64,000 bases of DNA from Cellvibrionaceae bacterium AOL6 (GCA_003265435.1 NOXC01000020.1:1-64000), one strand, 5' to 3'; positions 17,621-29,294 are shown, counted from the first letter of the stretch. A program made the numbers and translations. Notes: generated by a model from the letters alone, not told the origin.

Positions 17621-18865
17621 ATGCTGACCCTTCTTCCCGCCGCACCTGATCTCGGCGACCAGCGGCGACAATTGTTGCTCCGCCTCGTAGCGCTGCGAAG
17701 TATCATGCTGCTCGTCGCCGTGTTCAGTATTTGGTTTTTTGCGAACGTCCTCGAGCGCAGCCTGGCCACGCCCGTATTACTCGGCATTGTATGTGCCGGC
17801 GTGGCGCTGACCGCGTTTAGCCTGTTTCGATTACGGCTGCCCCACACCTTGCGCAGTATGGAAATGCAGGCACACATTTATGCAGACGCCGTGCTGTTGG
17901 TCGCGCTGGTCTTTTTCGCCGGTGGGGCCACAAACCCCTTCATCTACTACGCCTTGGTTTTAATTGCGATTTACGCGGCGGTGTACCCGGGGCGGCGCGC
18001 ATGGGTGTTCTGCATCAGTTGCGCGATGGCCTACAGCGCATTGATGTATGCCGATCTCAGCGGTCACGCACACCACGGCTTTAGCGACTTCCAAATTCAC
18101 TTGTTGGGCATGTGGTTTAATTTTGTCGGCAGTGCCTTGCTGCTGTGCTTTTTTGTGTCGCATTTTGCACGCGCACTCACCGAGAGAGAGGCCAGTCTCG
18201 CCGAAGCACAACGTGAAGTACTGCGCCAAGAGCACCTTGTGGGTATTGCCACGATGGCAGCCTCGACCGCGCATCACCTGGGAACGCCACTGAGCAGCAT
18301 GGGCATCGTTCTGGATGAATTAAATTCAGAGGATCCGGAAGAAGTACGTGAAGCGATCGAGCTTCTACAAAGCCAGTTGCAACGCTGCAAAACCGCGCTG
18401 AACACGCTCAGTCGGGAGCGTACCGACCCCGGGCGCGTCAGCGTGGCCAGCGAGCTGCTCTCCGCCCTCAAAGAGCATTATCATCTGACGCAACCCTCGA
18501 TTTTGCCGACATGGGTGTTGGACGATAGCGCCGCCGATACGCGCATCAATGCGGAGCTCTTACTCCAACACGCGCTGATCAATCTCGTCGACAATGCCAT
18601 CCGTGCCGCGCGCCAGCACGTCACCTGTACATTCCGCAGTACCGCAAGTGGTATCGACATCGAAATTGAAAACGATGGCAGCCCTATTCCCGAAGCCGTA
18701 CTCGAAAACTGGGGCAAGCCACTGAGCGGCAAACATCGGGAAGGGCTTGGGCTCGGCATCTTCCTCGCTCACTACAGCATCGAGAAAGCCGGCGGTAAAC
18801 TGGAGGCTACGAATCTGAGCACCCACGGTTCGCGTGTCGTTATTCGACTACCGGAAATCAGGTAA
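17621..18865 (+). CDS. Sensor histidine kinase, RegB/PrrB/RoxS type
   Basis: A 414-residue membrane kinase. About six hydrophobic segments occupy residues 20-185; the phospho-accepting His is in STAHHLGTPLSS near residue 220, followed by the ATPase N box (NLVDNAIRAA) and G box (GLGLGIFLAHY). The His-x-x-Gly-Thr-Pro form of the H box is typical of RegB redox sensors. The cognate regulator starts 9 bases downstream. In Rhodobacter and Pseudomonas the pair responds to redox state and respiratory inhibition; the signal here is inferred. Confidence 0.88.
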   Translation: MLTLLPAAPDLGDQRRQLLLRLVALRSIMLLVAVFSIWFFANVLERSLATPVLLGIVCAGVALTAFSLFRLRLPHTLRSMEMQAHIYADAVLLVALVFFAGGATNPFIYYALVLIAIYAAVYPGRRAWVFCISCAMAYSALMYADLSGHAHHGFSDFQIHLLGMWFNFVGSALLLCFFVSHFARALTEREASLAEAQREVLRQEHLVGIATMAASTAHHLGTPLSSMGIVLDELNSEDPEEVREAIELLQSQLQRCKTALNTLSRERTDPGRVSVASELLSALKEHYHLTQPSILPTWVLDDSAADTRINAELLLQHALINLVDNAIRAARQHVTCTFRSTASGIDIEIENDGSPIPEAVLENWGKPLSGKHREGLGLGIFLAHYSIEKAGGKLEATNLSTHGSRVVIRLPEIR

Positions 18866-18874
18866 ACGCCACAC

Positions 18875-19408
18875 ATGAAGACACTGCTCTATCTAGAAGA
18901 TGATGAAGTACTCCGTCGCGTCACCTGCAAAGCCCTGAAAAAACGCAACTTCGAGGTCGAGCACTGCGCGTCGTTAGCGCAAGCGCAAGCGGTGTTACAA
19001 CACGGCACGCGGTTTCAGTACGCGCTTCTCGACCTGAATGTCGAAGACGGCAATGGCCTCTCCCTGATTGACTCCTTACTCGAACACAATCCGCAGCTGC
19101 ATATTGTGATTTTGACGGGCTATGCCAGCATCGCCTCCGCAGTTCAGGCCATTAAGCGGGGCGCGATCAATTATTTGTCTAAGCCCGCATCCATTGACGA
19201 TATTTTGCAGGCTTTCGACGCACAGGAGGATGAACCCGAAGCCTTTTTCGATGTGCAGGAAGCCATGTCAGTGCGGCGCCTGGAATGGGAACATATCCAG
19301 AGGGTGCTGGCGGAAAACAACGGCAATATCTCAGCGACCGCGCGCCAATTGAAAATGCACCGACGCACGCTACAGCGCAAACTGCAAAAAAAGCCTGTGG
19401 CGGAATAG
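18875..19408 (+). CDS. Response regulator, RegA/PrrA/RoxR type
   Basis: A 177-residue two-domain regulator. The receiver has LEDDE near the N-terminus, the phospho-acceptor Asp in LLDLNVEDG (about residue 53), a Thr in ILTGYAS and the LSKPAS lysine. The C-terminal Fis-like helix-turn-helix (NNGNISATARQLKMHRRTLQRKL) is the RegA signature. It is the cognate partner of the kinase immediately upstream and converges on prmC with a 2-base gap. Confidence 0.9.
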   Translation: MKTLLYLEDDEVLRRVTCKALKKRNFEVEHCASLAQAQAVLQHGTRFQYALLDLNVEDGNGLSLIDSLLEHNPQLHIVILTGYASIASAVQAIKRGAINYLSKPASIDDILQAFDAQEDEPEAFFDVQEAMSVRRLEWEHIQRVLAENNGNISATARQLKMHRRTLQRKLQKKPVAE

Positions 19409-19410
19409 CC

Positions 19411-20256
19411 TCACTCGGAGGGTAACCGTCCCAGCGTGACACGATCTCGACCGCCGTAATCCCGAACCGTTTCGATATTTTCGAACCCCGCTCGCGCAAA
19501 CAACTGCTGAACGGCCTCGGCCTGTTGCCACCCGTGCTCCACGAGTAACATGCCGCCTTCAAAAAGTGACTTCGGCGCTTGAGAGACAATGATTCTTAGG
19601 TCCGTCAGACCGTCCGAACCGGACACCAAAGCGGACTTTGGCTCAAAACGCACATCCCCTTCTTGAAGGTGATGATCGTCGTTTTCTATGTAGGGCGGGT
19701 TACTGACAATCATATCGAAATGCCCCTCCACAGCAGAAAACCAGTCGCTGCGATAGATTCGTACGTTCGACAACGCGTGGTGCTGGCGATTGCGTTCCGC
19801 AAGTTGCACCGCCTCTTCAATCACATCCACCGCGTGCACGTGAATGTCCTCGCGCTCACTCGCAACGGCCAGGGCGATGGCGCCTGTCCCCGTGCCGAGG
19901 TCGAGTACACGCGCGTCTTCGAAACAATGCGTCAGCACCAGCTCAACCAACAGCTCCGTATCGGCGCGTGGAATCAAGGTGTGCGGTGCAACCTCGAGGT
20001 CCAGCGTCCAAAAAGCTTGTCGGTGCAGCAAATACGCCACCGGCTCGCCCGCTTCCCGTCGAGCCAGCAGTGACATAAACGCTTCACGTACCGGTGCCTC
20101 CGGGACCTTTTCGGGCCAAGTGTAAAAATGGCTTCGCTCACAGCGCATCACGTGCGCCAATAATAGCTCCGCATCCAAACGCGCAGTGTCACTATGGCTC
20201 AGGCGCTGCTCGGCCATCGCCAGCAGAGCTCGAATATCCCGAGCCGAATTAGTCAC
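19411..20256 (-). CDS. prmC: Release factor glutamine N5-methyltransferase
   Basis: Methylates the Gln of the GGQ motif of release factors RF1 and RF2 using S-adenosylmethionine. The Rossmann motif [13 protein letters not shown] and the catalytic NPPY (in VSNPPYIEN) are clear. The GTG at 20256, overlapping the prfA stop, gives 281 residues, close to the family norm; the longer frame from 20289 is unlikely. It is directly downstream of its substrate gene prfA, in the conserved hemA-prfA-prmC operon. Confidence 0.92.
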   Translation of the reverse strand: MTNSARDIRALLAMAEQRLSHSDTARLDAELLLAHVMRCERSHFYTWPEKVPEAPVREAFMSLLARREAGEPVAYLLHRQAFWTLDLEVAPHTLIPRADTELLVELVLTHCFEDARVLDLGTGTGAIALAVASEREDIHVHAVDVIEEAVQLAERNRQHHALSNVRIYRSDWFSAVEGHFDMIVSNPPYIENDDHHLQEGDVRFEPKSALVSGSDGLTDLRIIVSQAPKSLFEGGMLLVEHGWQQAEAVQQLFARAGFENIETVRDYGGRDRVTLGRLPSE

Positions 20257-21331
20257 TGAGCGCCGCCAATTGATCCGCTTGAAATTCATTCACCAGAGGC
20301 TGCACGATCTCATCAAGCTCGCCTTCCATCACTTCGGCGAGTTTGTAGAGTGTCAAGTTGATACGGTGATCGGTCACACGCCCTTGTGGATAATTGTAAG
20401 TCCGAATCCGCTCAGATCGATCGCCGCTGCCGACCAGACTTCGGCGTTGCTCAGAGTGCGACGCAGCCGCCTGCTCCTGTTGGCTCTGATTCAATTTTGC
20501 GGCCAATAATGACATCGCCTTGGCGCGGTTTTTATGTTGCGATCGCTCGTCCTGACACTCGACCACAATCCCGGTTGGCAAATGCGTCAGGCGGATAGCA
20601 GAGTCTGTTTTGTTCACGTGCTGCCCGCCCGCGCCCGACGCGCGAAAAGTGTCCACTTTCAGGTCGGCTTTGTTAATTTCAATATCTTCCAGCTCGTCGG
20701 CTTCAGGCAAAATGGCCACGGTACAGGCGGAGGTATGAATACGCCCTTGCGATTCTGTTTCCGGTACGCGCTGCACACGGTGGGCACCCGACTCAAACTT
20801 GAGCTGCGAATAGGCGCCCTGCCCCACGACCCGTGTGATGATTTCTTTGAAGCCACCGTGCTCACCTGCACTTTCGCTGATAATTTCAATACGCCAGCCG
20901 CGTTTCTCAGCGTAGCGAGAATACATGCGGAAAAGATCCCCTGAAAAAATCGCCGCTTCGTCACCCCCGGTGCCCGCACGAATTTCCAAAAACACGTTTT
21001 TCGCATCATTCGGATCTTTTGGCAGAAGCAGTTTCTGTAACTCGAGTTCCAGTGGTTCCACCCGAACCTCATTCGCCTTCAATTCTTCCTGAGCCATCTC
21101 ACGCATATCGGGGTCACTGTCTTCCGCCAACAGCTTCGCCTCGTCTATGGTATCGAGCACCTCACTGTATTCGCGGAAGGTTTTCACCACCGGTTCAAGC
21201 TCGGCATATTCCCGGGACAAATCTCGAAAACGATTTTGATCACTGATTACGTCGGCTTCGCCCAACAAAACACCCACCTCCTGATAACGCTCAGAAAGAT
21301 GATTTAACTTATCTAAAATACTTTGTTTCAT
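20249..21331 (-). CDS. prfA: Peptide chain release factor 1
   Basis: Recognises UAA and UAG and triggers peptide release. Starting at 21331 (MKQSILDKL) gives 360 residues, the standard RF1 length; an upstream in-frame start adds 17 unconserved residues. The GGQ catalytic motif is in [13 protein letters not shown]; the PxT-type stop-recognition region precedes it. It lies between hemA and prmC, as in most gammaproteobacteria. Confidence 0.95.
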   Translation of the reverse strand: MKQSILDKLNHLSERYQEVGVLLGEADVISDQNRFRDLSREYAELEPVVKTFREYSEVLDTIDEAKLLAEDSDPDMREMAQEELKANEVRVEPLELELQKLLLPKDPNDAKNVFLEIRAGTGGDEAAIFSGDLFRMYSRYAEKRGWRIEIISESAGEHGGFKEIITRVVGQGAYSQLKFESGAHRVQRVPETESQGRIHTSACTVAILPEADELEDIEINKADLKVDTFRASGAGGQHVNKTDSAIRLTHLPTGIVVECQDERSQHKNRAKAMSLLAAKLNQSQQEQAAASHSEQRRSLVGSGDRSERIRTYNYPQGRVTDHRINLTLYKLAEVMEGELDEIVQPLVNEFQADQLAALSD

Positions 21332-21406
21332 GACAACCTGCTGTGTGTTGAATTCGGTTGGTTTCGCGGTTACAAAACCCAAAGAAAAGGCGAGAGGTGA
21401 GCAGCG

Positions 21407-22669
21407 CTAATTCACACTGTCATCGGGAAGAGAAAACAGCGAGCGCGTGCTCTCGATGATGTGGCGGTTATTCTCGATACCAGCCCGCTTTAACGCGGTG
21501 CTCGGCTCGTGTAAAAACTTGTTGGTCAGTGCGGTCGCAAAGCGCTGCATGACTTCTTCAGGCGCCTGGCCGGACTGCAGTGCTTTGAGCGCTTTTTCCA
21601 GTTCAGCGTCGGCAAGGGCACTCACTTGTGTGCGCAGACCTCGAATCGTATCCACCGCACTGAGCGCACGCTGCTCCGCCTCGTACTTGCGTACGCCTTC
21701 TTCAATAATTTCTTCTGCGATCCGCGCGGCTTTTTCGCGCGAGCGTCGATTTTCATCGATGACTTCCGTCAAATCATCAACGGTATACAAAAACACGTCA
21801 CTTAACTCCGCGACCTGGGCTTCGATATCCCGAGGCACGGCGATGTCCACCATGAACATGGGCTTGTGCTTGCGCTGCTTCAAGGCCTGCTCGACCATGC
21901 CCTTGCCTATCAGAGGCAGGGGGCTCGCCGTGGAGCTGATCACAATATCGGCTCGCGCAAGATAATCGGGTATGCTCGTTAATAACAGGGCTTCCGCATC
22001 AAATTCATCGGCAAGTCGCTGCGCGTTCTCGAGGGAGCGGTTCGCTACGAACATGCGTTGAATGCCATTTTCTTTCAGGTGCCGCGCGACAAGTTCGATC
22101 GTCTCACCCGCCCCAACGAGCAGAGCCGTGTCACGGCGCAAATCCGAAAAGATCTGCTGCGCGAGACTGACCGCGGCATACGCCACTGAAACCGGGTTTT
22201 CGCCAATGGCGGTTTCCGAGCGCACCCGCTTGGCCACAGAAAACACCTGCTGGAACGCCGCATGCAAACGGCTGCCCAGCGTGTCAGCGGCTTCGGCCTC
22301 GGCATAGGCGCTTTTCATCTGGCCGAGGATCTGAGGCTCTCCCAGTACAAGGGAGTCGAGGCCGCTCGCGACCTTCATCATATGCCGCGCCGCCTCACGC
22401 TCACGAAAGAAGTACACACTCGGCGCCACTTCTGAAGGCGGAATGCCCTTGAACTCCGCCAGCCACTCTAAAAGTGACTCGCGCGTCCCCGACATGACCC
22501 CATACAGCTCCGTGCGATTGCAGGTGGACAAGATGGAGATTTCACTCGCCAAACCCTGATCGCGCAGGCGGCGCATGGCCTCACTCGCCTCCTCGGCCGT
22601 GAAGGCCAGGTGCTCGCGAACCGCCAGCGCTGCCGTATTGTGATTGATCCCAATCGCAAATAAGGTCAT
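21407..22669 (-). CDS. hemA: Glutamyl-tRNA reductase
   Basis: Reduces glutamyl-tRNA to glutamate-1-semialdehyde, the first committed step of tetrapyrrole synthesis. The 420-residue protein has the catalytic Cys in STCNRTELYG (about residue 50), the GEPQILGQ and GAGETIELVARHL (NADPH domain) motifs, and a C-terminal dimerisation helix. It is divergent from the TPR lipoprotein gene across 246 bases that must hold both promoters. Confidence 0.95.
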   Translation of the reverse strand: MTLFAIGINHNTAALAVREHLAFTAEEASEAMRRLRDQGLASEISILSTCNRTELYGVMSGTRESLLEWLAEFKGIPPSEVAPSVYFFREREAARHMMKVASGLDSLVLGEPQILGQMKSAYAEAEAADTLGSRLHAAFQQVFSVAKRVRSETAIGENPVSVAYAAVSLAQQIFSDLRRDTALLVGAGETIELVARHLKENGIQRMFVANRSLENAQRLADEFDAEALLLTSIPDYLARADIVISSTASPLPLIGKGMVEQALKQRKHKPMFMVDIAVPRDIEAQVAELSDVFLYTVDDLTEVIDENRRSREKAARIAEEIIEEGVRKYEAEQRALSAVDTIRGLRTQVSALADAELEKALKALQSGQAPEEVMQRFATALTNKFLHEPSTALKRAGIENNRHIIESTRSLFSLPDDSVN

Positions 22670-22915
22670 GAACGCGATCTGCCTGTAACAGTACTCGGTA
22701 GAGAAAAGCGAGGCATTTTCGACGTTCAGATCGATTTAGGCAAGGATTGGCCCATGAATAGCCTGCATGTTCTATTGAAATTCAGTATAGTTGAGCCCAT
22801 TGAAACCAAAATAACAAGGGGCTGAACGAACCGGCCAATGCCGGCAACCCCGCGAGCCCCATTTGCTTTATCAGGTTCTGGTGGCATTTTGGCCTGATTA
22901 GATGTAGGAACGTGA

Positions 22916-24685
22916 ATGTTGCACACCACTTTGCGGTGCATGAGATCCCGACTCCCCGCAGCGCCCCGACGCACAGCGGCCGCTCTCGGCGCGCTTTGCC
23001 TGTCTTGGCTTGTCGGCTGCGCGAACCAGCCCACACCAGCGCCCGTCGCCCCCACGACGACACCGCTGCCTGACATTGCCATCGAGCCGAATGCGCACTT
23101 TGATACCGAGACTCTCTACGCCCTGCTGACCGCAGAGCTCGCGCTTACGCGTGAGCGCTACGAACTGGGGCTGGAAAATTATGTCCAGCAAGCCCGTCGA
23201 ACTGGCGACGTCAATATTGCCGCGCGTGCCGCGCAGGTCGCCCGCATACTCAACCGCCACCCAGAAGCCCTGGAAATGGCCGAGCTGTGGCATGCCAAAG
23301 ACCCGGGCAGCCGAGAAGCACGTTTCATTCTAGTGGCCGAGTACATCTACAGCGGCGAGTACGACCTGGCCTTCTCCCAGGCAAAACGCCTGCTTGAGGC
23401 CGGTCATTCAGGTGGTTTCGAAGACATTGCGATTGAGGCGTCACAGGAAAACAGCGAAGGCCTGGAAGCCCTCAGCGTGCGCTTTGGCGATCTGCTCGCC
23501 CTCTACCCAAACAATATCGAATTGTTGATTGGCCAAAGCATCCTGCTCCAAGCCCTGGCGCAACCCGATGCCGCACTGGGTCTTGCAGAGCAAGCCACTG
23601 CGCTCGAGCCAGAAAACACACGCGCCTTGTATCAGCAGTATCGCGTCCTGCACCAGCTTGGCCGTGACGAAGAGGCCCTTGCCATTTACGCCCGCCTGGT
23701 GAAAAGCCAGCCGGACAACTTCCGCATTCGCAGTCGCTATGCGCACATGCTGATTCAGACTGACATCCGCGAAGCCTTGTATCAATATCAGGTGCTGCAC
23801 GCACAGGCTCCCCAAAACGAGGATGTGTTGCTGAATCTGGCGCTAATCCAACTCGATCAGAAACAGTACTCCGAAGCCGAATACAATTTTGAGATCTTAG
23901 TTGAACGTGGCGAGCACTTGGATATCGCCCATTTCAGCCTCGGAGACATTGCTGAGTACCGCAACCAGCCGGGCACTGCGCTGAACCACTACCTCACCGT
24001 AGAAGGCGGCCCGCGCTTCGTCGATGCGGTATCCCGAGCTGCAGACATCATTAACGTACAAGAAGGCTTCGAAAACGCCTTGGTGTTCATTGCGAGCCGG
24101 CGCGAAAATGCTCAACCGCAAGACCGTGAAAGCCTCTACCTGATCGAAGCCGATACTCTCGCTAGCCACGGCTATGATGCGCGGGCGCTGGCGATTTACG
24201 ATCTGGGCCTCGCCGAGTTCCCGGACAGCGTCAAACTGCTTTACAGCCGTGCCATGCACTACGCGCGCACTCGAGATACCGAAGCCGCTGTACACGATCT
24301 CGAGAAAGTGCTCGCACTGGTCCCCGAAAACGCCGCGACACTCAACGCGCTCGGCTACACCCTGCTCGACCAGACAGACCGAATCGACGAAGCCGAGGTA
24401 TATATACGGCGAGCCCATGAACTGAACCCGGAAGATCCCGCCATTCTCGATAGCCTCGGCTGGCTTGAATATCGGCGCGGCAACACGACGCGAGCGATCA
24501 CCCTCCTCCGTTCGGCGCTGGATAAATTGTTTGATGCGGAAATCGCCGCCCACCTCGGCGAAGCCTACTGGACGACAGGCGAACGTCGCAAAGCGCGCAG
24601 CGTATGGCGCAAGGCCCTGGAGGCCAGCCCCGAAGACCCCCTCATCCTGAACACGCTGGAAAGGCTGAATGTGGAACTCAACTAG
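22916..24685 (+). CDS. TPR-repeat lipoprotein
   Basis: A 589-residue outer-membrane-type lipoprotein (lipobox SWLVGC near residue 35) built of tetratricopeptide repeats; clear units include ALNALGYTLLDQTDRIDEAE and AILDSLGWLEYRRGN near the C-terminus. It corresponds in position to the Pseudomonas TPR gene between hemA and lolB. TPR proteins are scaffolds; the partner here is unknown, perhaps envelope assembly. ATG 22916 has AGGA 7 bases upstream; an ATG at 22940 is an alternative. It overlaps lolB by 17 bases. Confidence 0.85.
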   Translation: MLHTTLRCMRSRLPAAPRRTAAALGALCLSWLVGCANQPTPAPVAPTTTPLPDIAIEPNAHFDTETLYALLTAELALTRERYELGLENYVQQARRTGDVNIAARAAQVARILNRHPEALEMAELWHAKDPGSREARFILVAEYIYSGEYDLAFSQAKRLLEAGHSGGFEDIAIEASQENSEGLEALSVRFGDLLALYPNNIELLIGQSILLQALAQPDAALGLAEQATALEPENTRALYQQYRVLHQLGRDEEALAIYARLVKSQPDNFRIRSRYAHMLIQTDIREALYQYQVLHAQAPQNEDVLLNLALIQLDQKQYSEAEYNFEILVERGEHLDIAHFSLGDIAEYRNQPGTALNHYLTVEGGPRFVDAVSRAADIINVQEGFENALVFIASRRENAQPQDRESLYLIEADTLASHGYDARALAIYDLGLAEFPDSVKLLYSRAMHYARTRDTEAAVHDLEKVLALVPENAATLNALGYTLLDQTDRIDEAEVYIRRAHELNPEDPAILDSLGWLEYRRGNTTRAITLLRSALDKLFDAEIAAHLGEAYWTTGERRKARSVWRKALEASPEDPLILNTLERLNVELN

Positions 24686-25259
24686 CACTTGGCGAAGGCT
24701 CTTCACCCTCGCCCTCATTGCCAGCGTGGCCGGATGCGCCTCACAGAAGTACGCCACTCAGGAAACACCAGACTCACTTGAGGCCTTCACCCGCTGGGAG
24801 CTACAGGGAAAACTCGGCGTGCGCACACCGGAAGACGCCCACAGTGCCAACCTCATCTGGCAACAACTCGATGACGACTACCTTATTCAAATACATGGCC
24901 CCCTTGGCCGCGGACGCATCCGCATAGAGAAGTCGGGGCGCTCCGTCACCCTCACTGATGGCGACGAACAGCATTCTGCCAGCACCGCAGAGGCCATGCT
25001 GTACGAAACCACGGGCCTCGATTTTCCCGTCCGCCACCTGGTGTTTTGGGTACGCGGCCTGCCTTCACCCAAAGGGCGCTCAGCACGCAAACTCATGTAC
25101 GACGAATCCGGACAAATCAGCACCTTCGAGCAGGCAGGCTGGCAGATCGAGTACCGCGGCCAGCAACAAAACGCAGCGCTGACACTGCCGCAAAAAATCC
25201 TGGTGTCTAACGGCGACTACCGCCTCACCATCGTGGCCAAGAGCTGGCGAGCCATTTAA
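24669..25259 (+). CDS. lolB: Outer membrane lipoprotein receptor LolB
   Basis: Receives lipoproteins from LolA and inserts them into the outer membrane. The 196-residue protein has a lipobox (SVAGC, Cys near residue 23), the WELQGKLGVRT segment at the start of the barrel, and DFPVRHLVFWVRGLP typical of LolB. It overlaps the preceding TPR gene. In related genomes ispE follows directly; here it does not. Confidence 0.9.
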   Translation: MWNSTSTWRRLFTLALIASVAGCASQKYATQETPDSLEAFTRWELQGKLGVRTPEDAHSANLIWQQLDDDYLIQIHGPLGRGRIRIEKSGRSVTLTDGDEQHSASTAEAMLYETTGLDFPVRHLVFWVRGLPSPKGRSARKLMYDESGQISTFEQAGWQIEYRGQQQNAALTLPQKILVSNGDYRLTIVAKSWRAI

Positions 25260-25583
25260 GCCCAGCACCGCGCCGTATATGGCCTGCGGGCCTGCACAAT
25301 TATTTCGCACAAAGATTTGACATCCGACAAAAGCAACATTAGAGTAGCGCCCTTCCTCGAGGGGGGCCGGCAAAAATTGCGGTTTGCCCGTGTCAATTCG
25401 ACGCAGGTTTAGGCAATTAAAAAGGCAATCCGAGCGACAGTGAACAGCGCAGAGGCATTCCTAAACGGAGGCGCATGCACTACACTTTAGCGACGATGCT
25501 CGAGGCCAGCATCGAGCCGACCAGCGCATGTGTATGAACACGGCGCCATGATCGGTACGACGCCTCCCCAAGAAGCGTTTTAC
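25260..25583. other. Gene-free stretch where ispE would be expected
   Basis: The 324 bases between lolB and tRNA-Gln show no open frame resembling the GHMP kinase IspE. A likely sigma-70 promoter (TTGACA 25317-25322, 17-base spacer, TAGAGT) faces tRNA-Gln. A GATGCT/AGCATC hairpin lies near 25495-25513. Confidence 0.6.
25317..25345 (+). promoter_or_regulatory. Sigma-70 promoter ahead of tRNA-Gln/prs
   Basis: A perfect TTGACA, a 17-base spacer and TAGAGT, then GC-rich sequence. It lies about 240 bases upstream of tRNA-Gln, so a nearer promoter may also exist. Confidence 0.45.
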
Positions 25584-25658
25584 TGGGGTGTAGCCAAGCG
25601 GTAAGGCAGCGGGTTTTGATCCCGTCATGCGAAGGTTCGAATCCTTCCACCCCAGCCA
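25584..25658 (+). tRNA. tRNA-Gln (TTG)
   Basis: A 75-nt cloverleaf with encoded CCA on the plus strand; the anticodon is TTG. It lies directly upstream of prs, a position conserved in Pseudomonas and relatives. Confidence 0.95.
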
Positions 25659-25726
25659 TCTCTTATTCGCTTCAGCGACGCCCAGCTTTCTCCGATGATT
25701 TTGAACCACAAAAATCGAGGTTTACC

Positions 25727-26671
25727 GTGGCTGACTTAATGGTCTTCACTGGCAATGCCAATCCGGAACTGGCCGCCAAGGTCGGAGAAAAATTGCATAT
25801 TCCCCTTGGCGACATCGTCGTCGACAAGTTTTCAGACGGGGAAATTCGGGTTGAGCTGAATGAAAACGTGCGCGGTCGCGACGTCTTCGTGTTACAGCCC
25901 ACCTGTGTGCCGACCAACGACAATATTATGGAAATGCTGGTCATTATCGACGCCCTGCGTCGTGCATCAGCAGGCCGTATTACCGCGGTAGTGCCTTATT
26001 TTGGTTACGCCCGTCAGGATCGACGTGTTCGTTCCGCGCGCGTGCCGATTACCGCCAAGGTCGTGGCCGATATGATGGTAACAGTGGGCGTTGACCGCGT
26101 CTTGACGGTTGACCTCCACTCCGAGCAGATCCAGGGCTTCTTTGATGTGCCCGTGGACAACGTCTACGGCTCACCCGTATTGCTCGAAGACATACGTAAA
26201 CAAAGTTTCGATGACCTCGTCGTCGTTTCACCCGACATCGGCGGCGTGGTACGCGCACGCGCAGTGGCTAAACAGCTCGGCATAGAGTTGGCGATCATCG
26301 ATAAACGTCGCCCCACAGCGAACGTGGCCGAAGTGATGAACATCATCGGTGAGATTGATGGCCGCACCTGCCTGCTCGTCGACGACATGGTCGATACCGC
26401 AGGCACGCTGTGCAACGCGGCAGACGCGTTGAAAAAGCACGGTGCAAAGAAAGTCGTGGCCTACGCCACACACCCGGTACTGTCCGGCGCCGCGATTGAG
26501 CGCTTGAATAACTCTGTACTCGATGAATTGGTCGTGACCGATTCCATCCCTCTGTCAGCAGAGGGCAAAAAATGCACAACGATTCGCCAGCTTAGCCTGG
26601 CGGATATGCTGGCTGAAGCGATGCGTCGCATCAGCAACGAAGAATCTCTCAGCGCGATGTTCTCTCACTAA
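25727..26671 (+). CDS. prs: Ribose-phosphate pyrophosphokinase
   Basis: Makes PRPP from ribose-5-phosphate and ATP for nucleotide, His and Trp synthesis. Start chosen as GTG 25727: CGAGG lies 7 bases upstream and the protein is then 314 residues, the family norm. A longer frame would begin inside tRNA-Gln. Motifs seen: FSDGEI, the catalytic loop [10 protein letters not shown] near residue 100, [12 protein letters not shown], and the PRPP loop [11 protein letters not shown]. Confidence 0.95.
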   Translation: MADLMVFTGNANPELAAKVGEKLHIPLGDIVVDKFSDGEIRVELNENVRGRDVFVLQPTCVPTNDNIMEMLVIIDALRRASAGRITAVVPYFGYARQDRRVRSARVPITAKVVADMMVTVGVDRVLTVDLHSEQIQGFFDVPVDNVYGSPVLLEDIRKQSFDDLVVVSPDIGGVVRARAVAKQLGIELAIIDKRRPTANVAEVMNIIGEIDGRTCLLVDDMVDTAGTLCNAADALKKHGAKKVVAYATHPVLSGAAIERLNNSVLDELVVTDSIPLSAEGKKCTTIRQLSLADMLAEAMRRISNEESLSAMFSH

Positions 26672-26711
26672 GAGACGAACAGGCACTGGAGACACACGCC
26701 GGGCAACCGGC

Positions 26712-26742
26712 CCCTGAGCGTCCTGGTCGCGGGTGCTCAGGG
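26712..26742 (+). promoter_or_regulatory. Hairpin between prs and rplY
   Basis: CCCTGAGC and GCTCAGGG form a perfect 8-bp stem with a 15-base loop, followed by TTTAAACTT. It may be a weak prs terminator or a leader structure for rplY. Confidence 0.4.
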
Positions 26743-26768
26743 TTTAAACTTAAAAACTGGAGATAGCT

Positions 26769-27401
26769 ATGTCTACTGAAGATTTTAAATTAGACGCCAA
26801 GCTCCGCGATGATGCAGGGAAAGGTGCGAGCCGCCGCCTGCGACGCGAGAGTGGTATGGTGCCAGCCATCGTTTACGGTGGTAAGAAGAAGCCCCAGATG
26901 ATCAGCCTCGAATACCGTGAGCTGATCAAGCACCTGGAGCACGAAGCCTTTTACTCGCACATCATCGAGCTGACCGTCGATGGTAAGAGCGAAGACGTGG
27001 TCCTGAAAGACCTGCAACGTCACCCGTCCAAGGCCATCATCTATCACGCGGACTTCCTGCGTGTATCGAAGACCAAGAAGTTCCGCACCAGCGTACCTCT
27101 GCACTTCATCAATGAATCGTCCTCCAAAGGCGTTAAGCTTCAAGGTGGCCAGGTACTGCACAACCTGACAGAACTTGAAGTTTCCTGTCTGCCAGGCGAC
27201 CTGCCTGAGTTCATTGAAGTGGATCTGGCCTCTGCGGAAGTCGGCCAAATCGTTCACATTTCTGACCTGACTCTGCCTAAAGGTGTTGAATCTGTTGCCC
27301 TGTCTCACGGCGAAGATCACGACTTGGCTGTGGCGACCATCGTCAAGCCTAAAGGCGCAGCCGAAGACGAAGGTGAAGAGGGTGAAGGCGACGCCGAATA
27401 A
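26769..27401 (+). CDS. rplY: 50S ribosomal protein L25/general stress protein Ctc
   Basis: Binds 5S rRNA in the large subunit. The 210-residue protein is the long Ctc/TL5 form: an L25 domain to about residue 95 (GASRRLRRESGMVPAIVYG, DLQRHPSKAIIYHADF) plus the C-terminal beta domain, ending in an acidic Glu/Asp-rich tail. A GGAGA site precedes the ATG. It stands in the conserved prs-rplY-pth-ychF order. Confidence 0.95.
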   Translation: MSTEDFKLDAKLRDDAGKGASRRLRRESGMVPAIVYGGKKKPQMISLEYRELIKHLEHEAFYSHIIELTVDGKSEDVVLKDLQRHPSKAIIYHADFLRVSKTKKFRTSVPLHFINESSSKGVKLQGGQVLHNLTELEVSCLPGDLPEFIEVDLASAEVGQIVHISDLTLPKGVESVALSHGEDHDLAVATIVKPKGAAEDEGEEGEGDAE

Positions 27402-27434
27402 GGCCCTGCCCATGCTCCTTCTCGGTGAGGCGGC

Positions 27435-28031
27435 ATGAAAGTCGCCGCTTCTCCGATACGCATGATCGTGGGCCTGGGTAATCCGGGCTCCGATTATGTG
27501 CGTACGCGCCACAATGCCGGCCAGGATCTGGTTGAGCTGTTGGCACGCGAACAACACGGTACATTAAGTCCCTCCGCAAAGTTTTTTGGCCTGAGCGCCA
27601 ATGTTCGCCTCGCTGGCGAAGATCTTCGATTACTCGTTCCCACTACGTTTATGAACCGCAGCGGTCAAGCCGTCGCAGCACTCGCACGTTTTTATCGCAT
27701 CGAGCCCGAATCCATTCTGGTGGTACACGACGAGCTCGACCTCGCACCGGGTGTGGCCCGACTCAAACTTGGCGGTGGGCACGGCGGTCACAACGGCCTC
27801 CGGGACATCATCAGCGCCTTGGGGAACAACAAGAACTTTGCCCGGCTTCGACTCGGCATCGGCCACCCCGGGCACGCTAGCGCCGTTGCCAACTACGTGC
27901 TAAAGCGCGCATCGGCGGAGGATCAACAACGCATCGACAGCGCGATCGACGCATCGCTCGCCGTTATGCACGATCTGGTTTCAGGCGACTGGGACCGGGC
28001 GACCCGCACACTTCATTCCAGCACCAAATAA
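27435..28031 (+). CDS. pth: Peptidyl-tRNA hydrolase
   Basis: Releases peptides from prematurely dropped peptidyl-tRNA. The 198-residue protein has [18 protein letters not shown] with the catalytic His near residue 29, [16 protein letters not shown] and the [12 protein letters not shown] loop. Length and position 33 bases after rplY are typical. Confidence 0.95.
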   Translation: MKVAASPIRMIVGLGNPGSDYVRTRHNAGQDLVELLAREQHGTLSPSAKFFGLSANVRLAGEDLRLLVPTTFMNRSGQAVAALARFYRIEPESILVVHDELDLAPGVARLKLGGGHGGHNGLRDIISALGNNKNFARLRLGIGHPGHASAVANYVLKRASAEDQQRIDSAIDASLAVMHDLVSGDWDRATRTLHSSTK

Positions 28032-28047
28032 CGAAAAGGTAAGGATT

Positions 28048-29139
<1,092 letters not shown>

Positions 29140-29217
29140 GGCGCTTGACTTTAGGGGGGCGGATGGAGAAAATACCGCCCCTCTCAGAGCCGACTCCATG
29201 TCGCATTGTGAAGAAAT

Positions 29218-29294
<77 letters not shown>

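Noticed and set aside
23897..24757. A 286-codon minus-strand frame
   Set aside because: It is antisense to the TPR lipoprotein and lolB, with no family resemblance and no promoter or ribosome binding site.
26790..27557. A 255-codon minus-strand frame
   Set aside because: It is antisense to rplY and the start of pth, both well-supported genes; a shadow frame.
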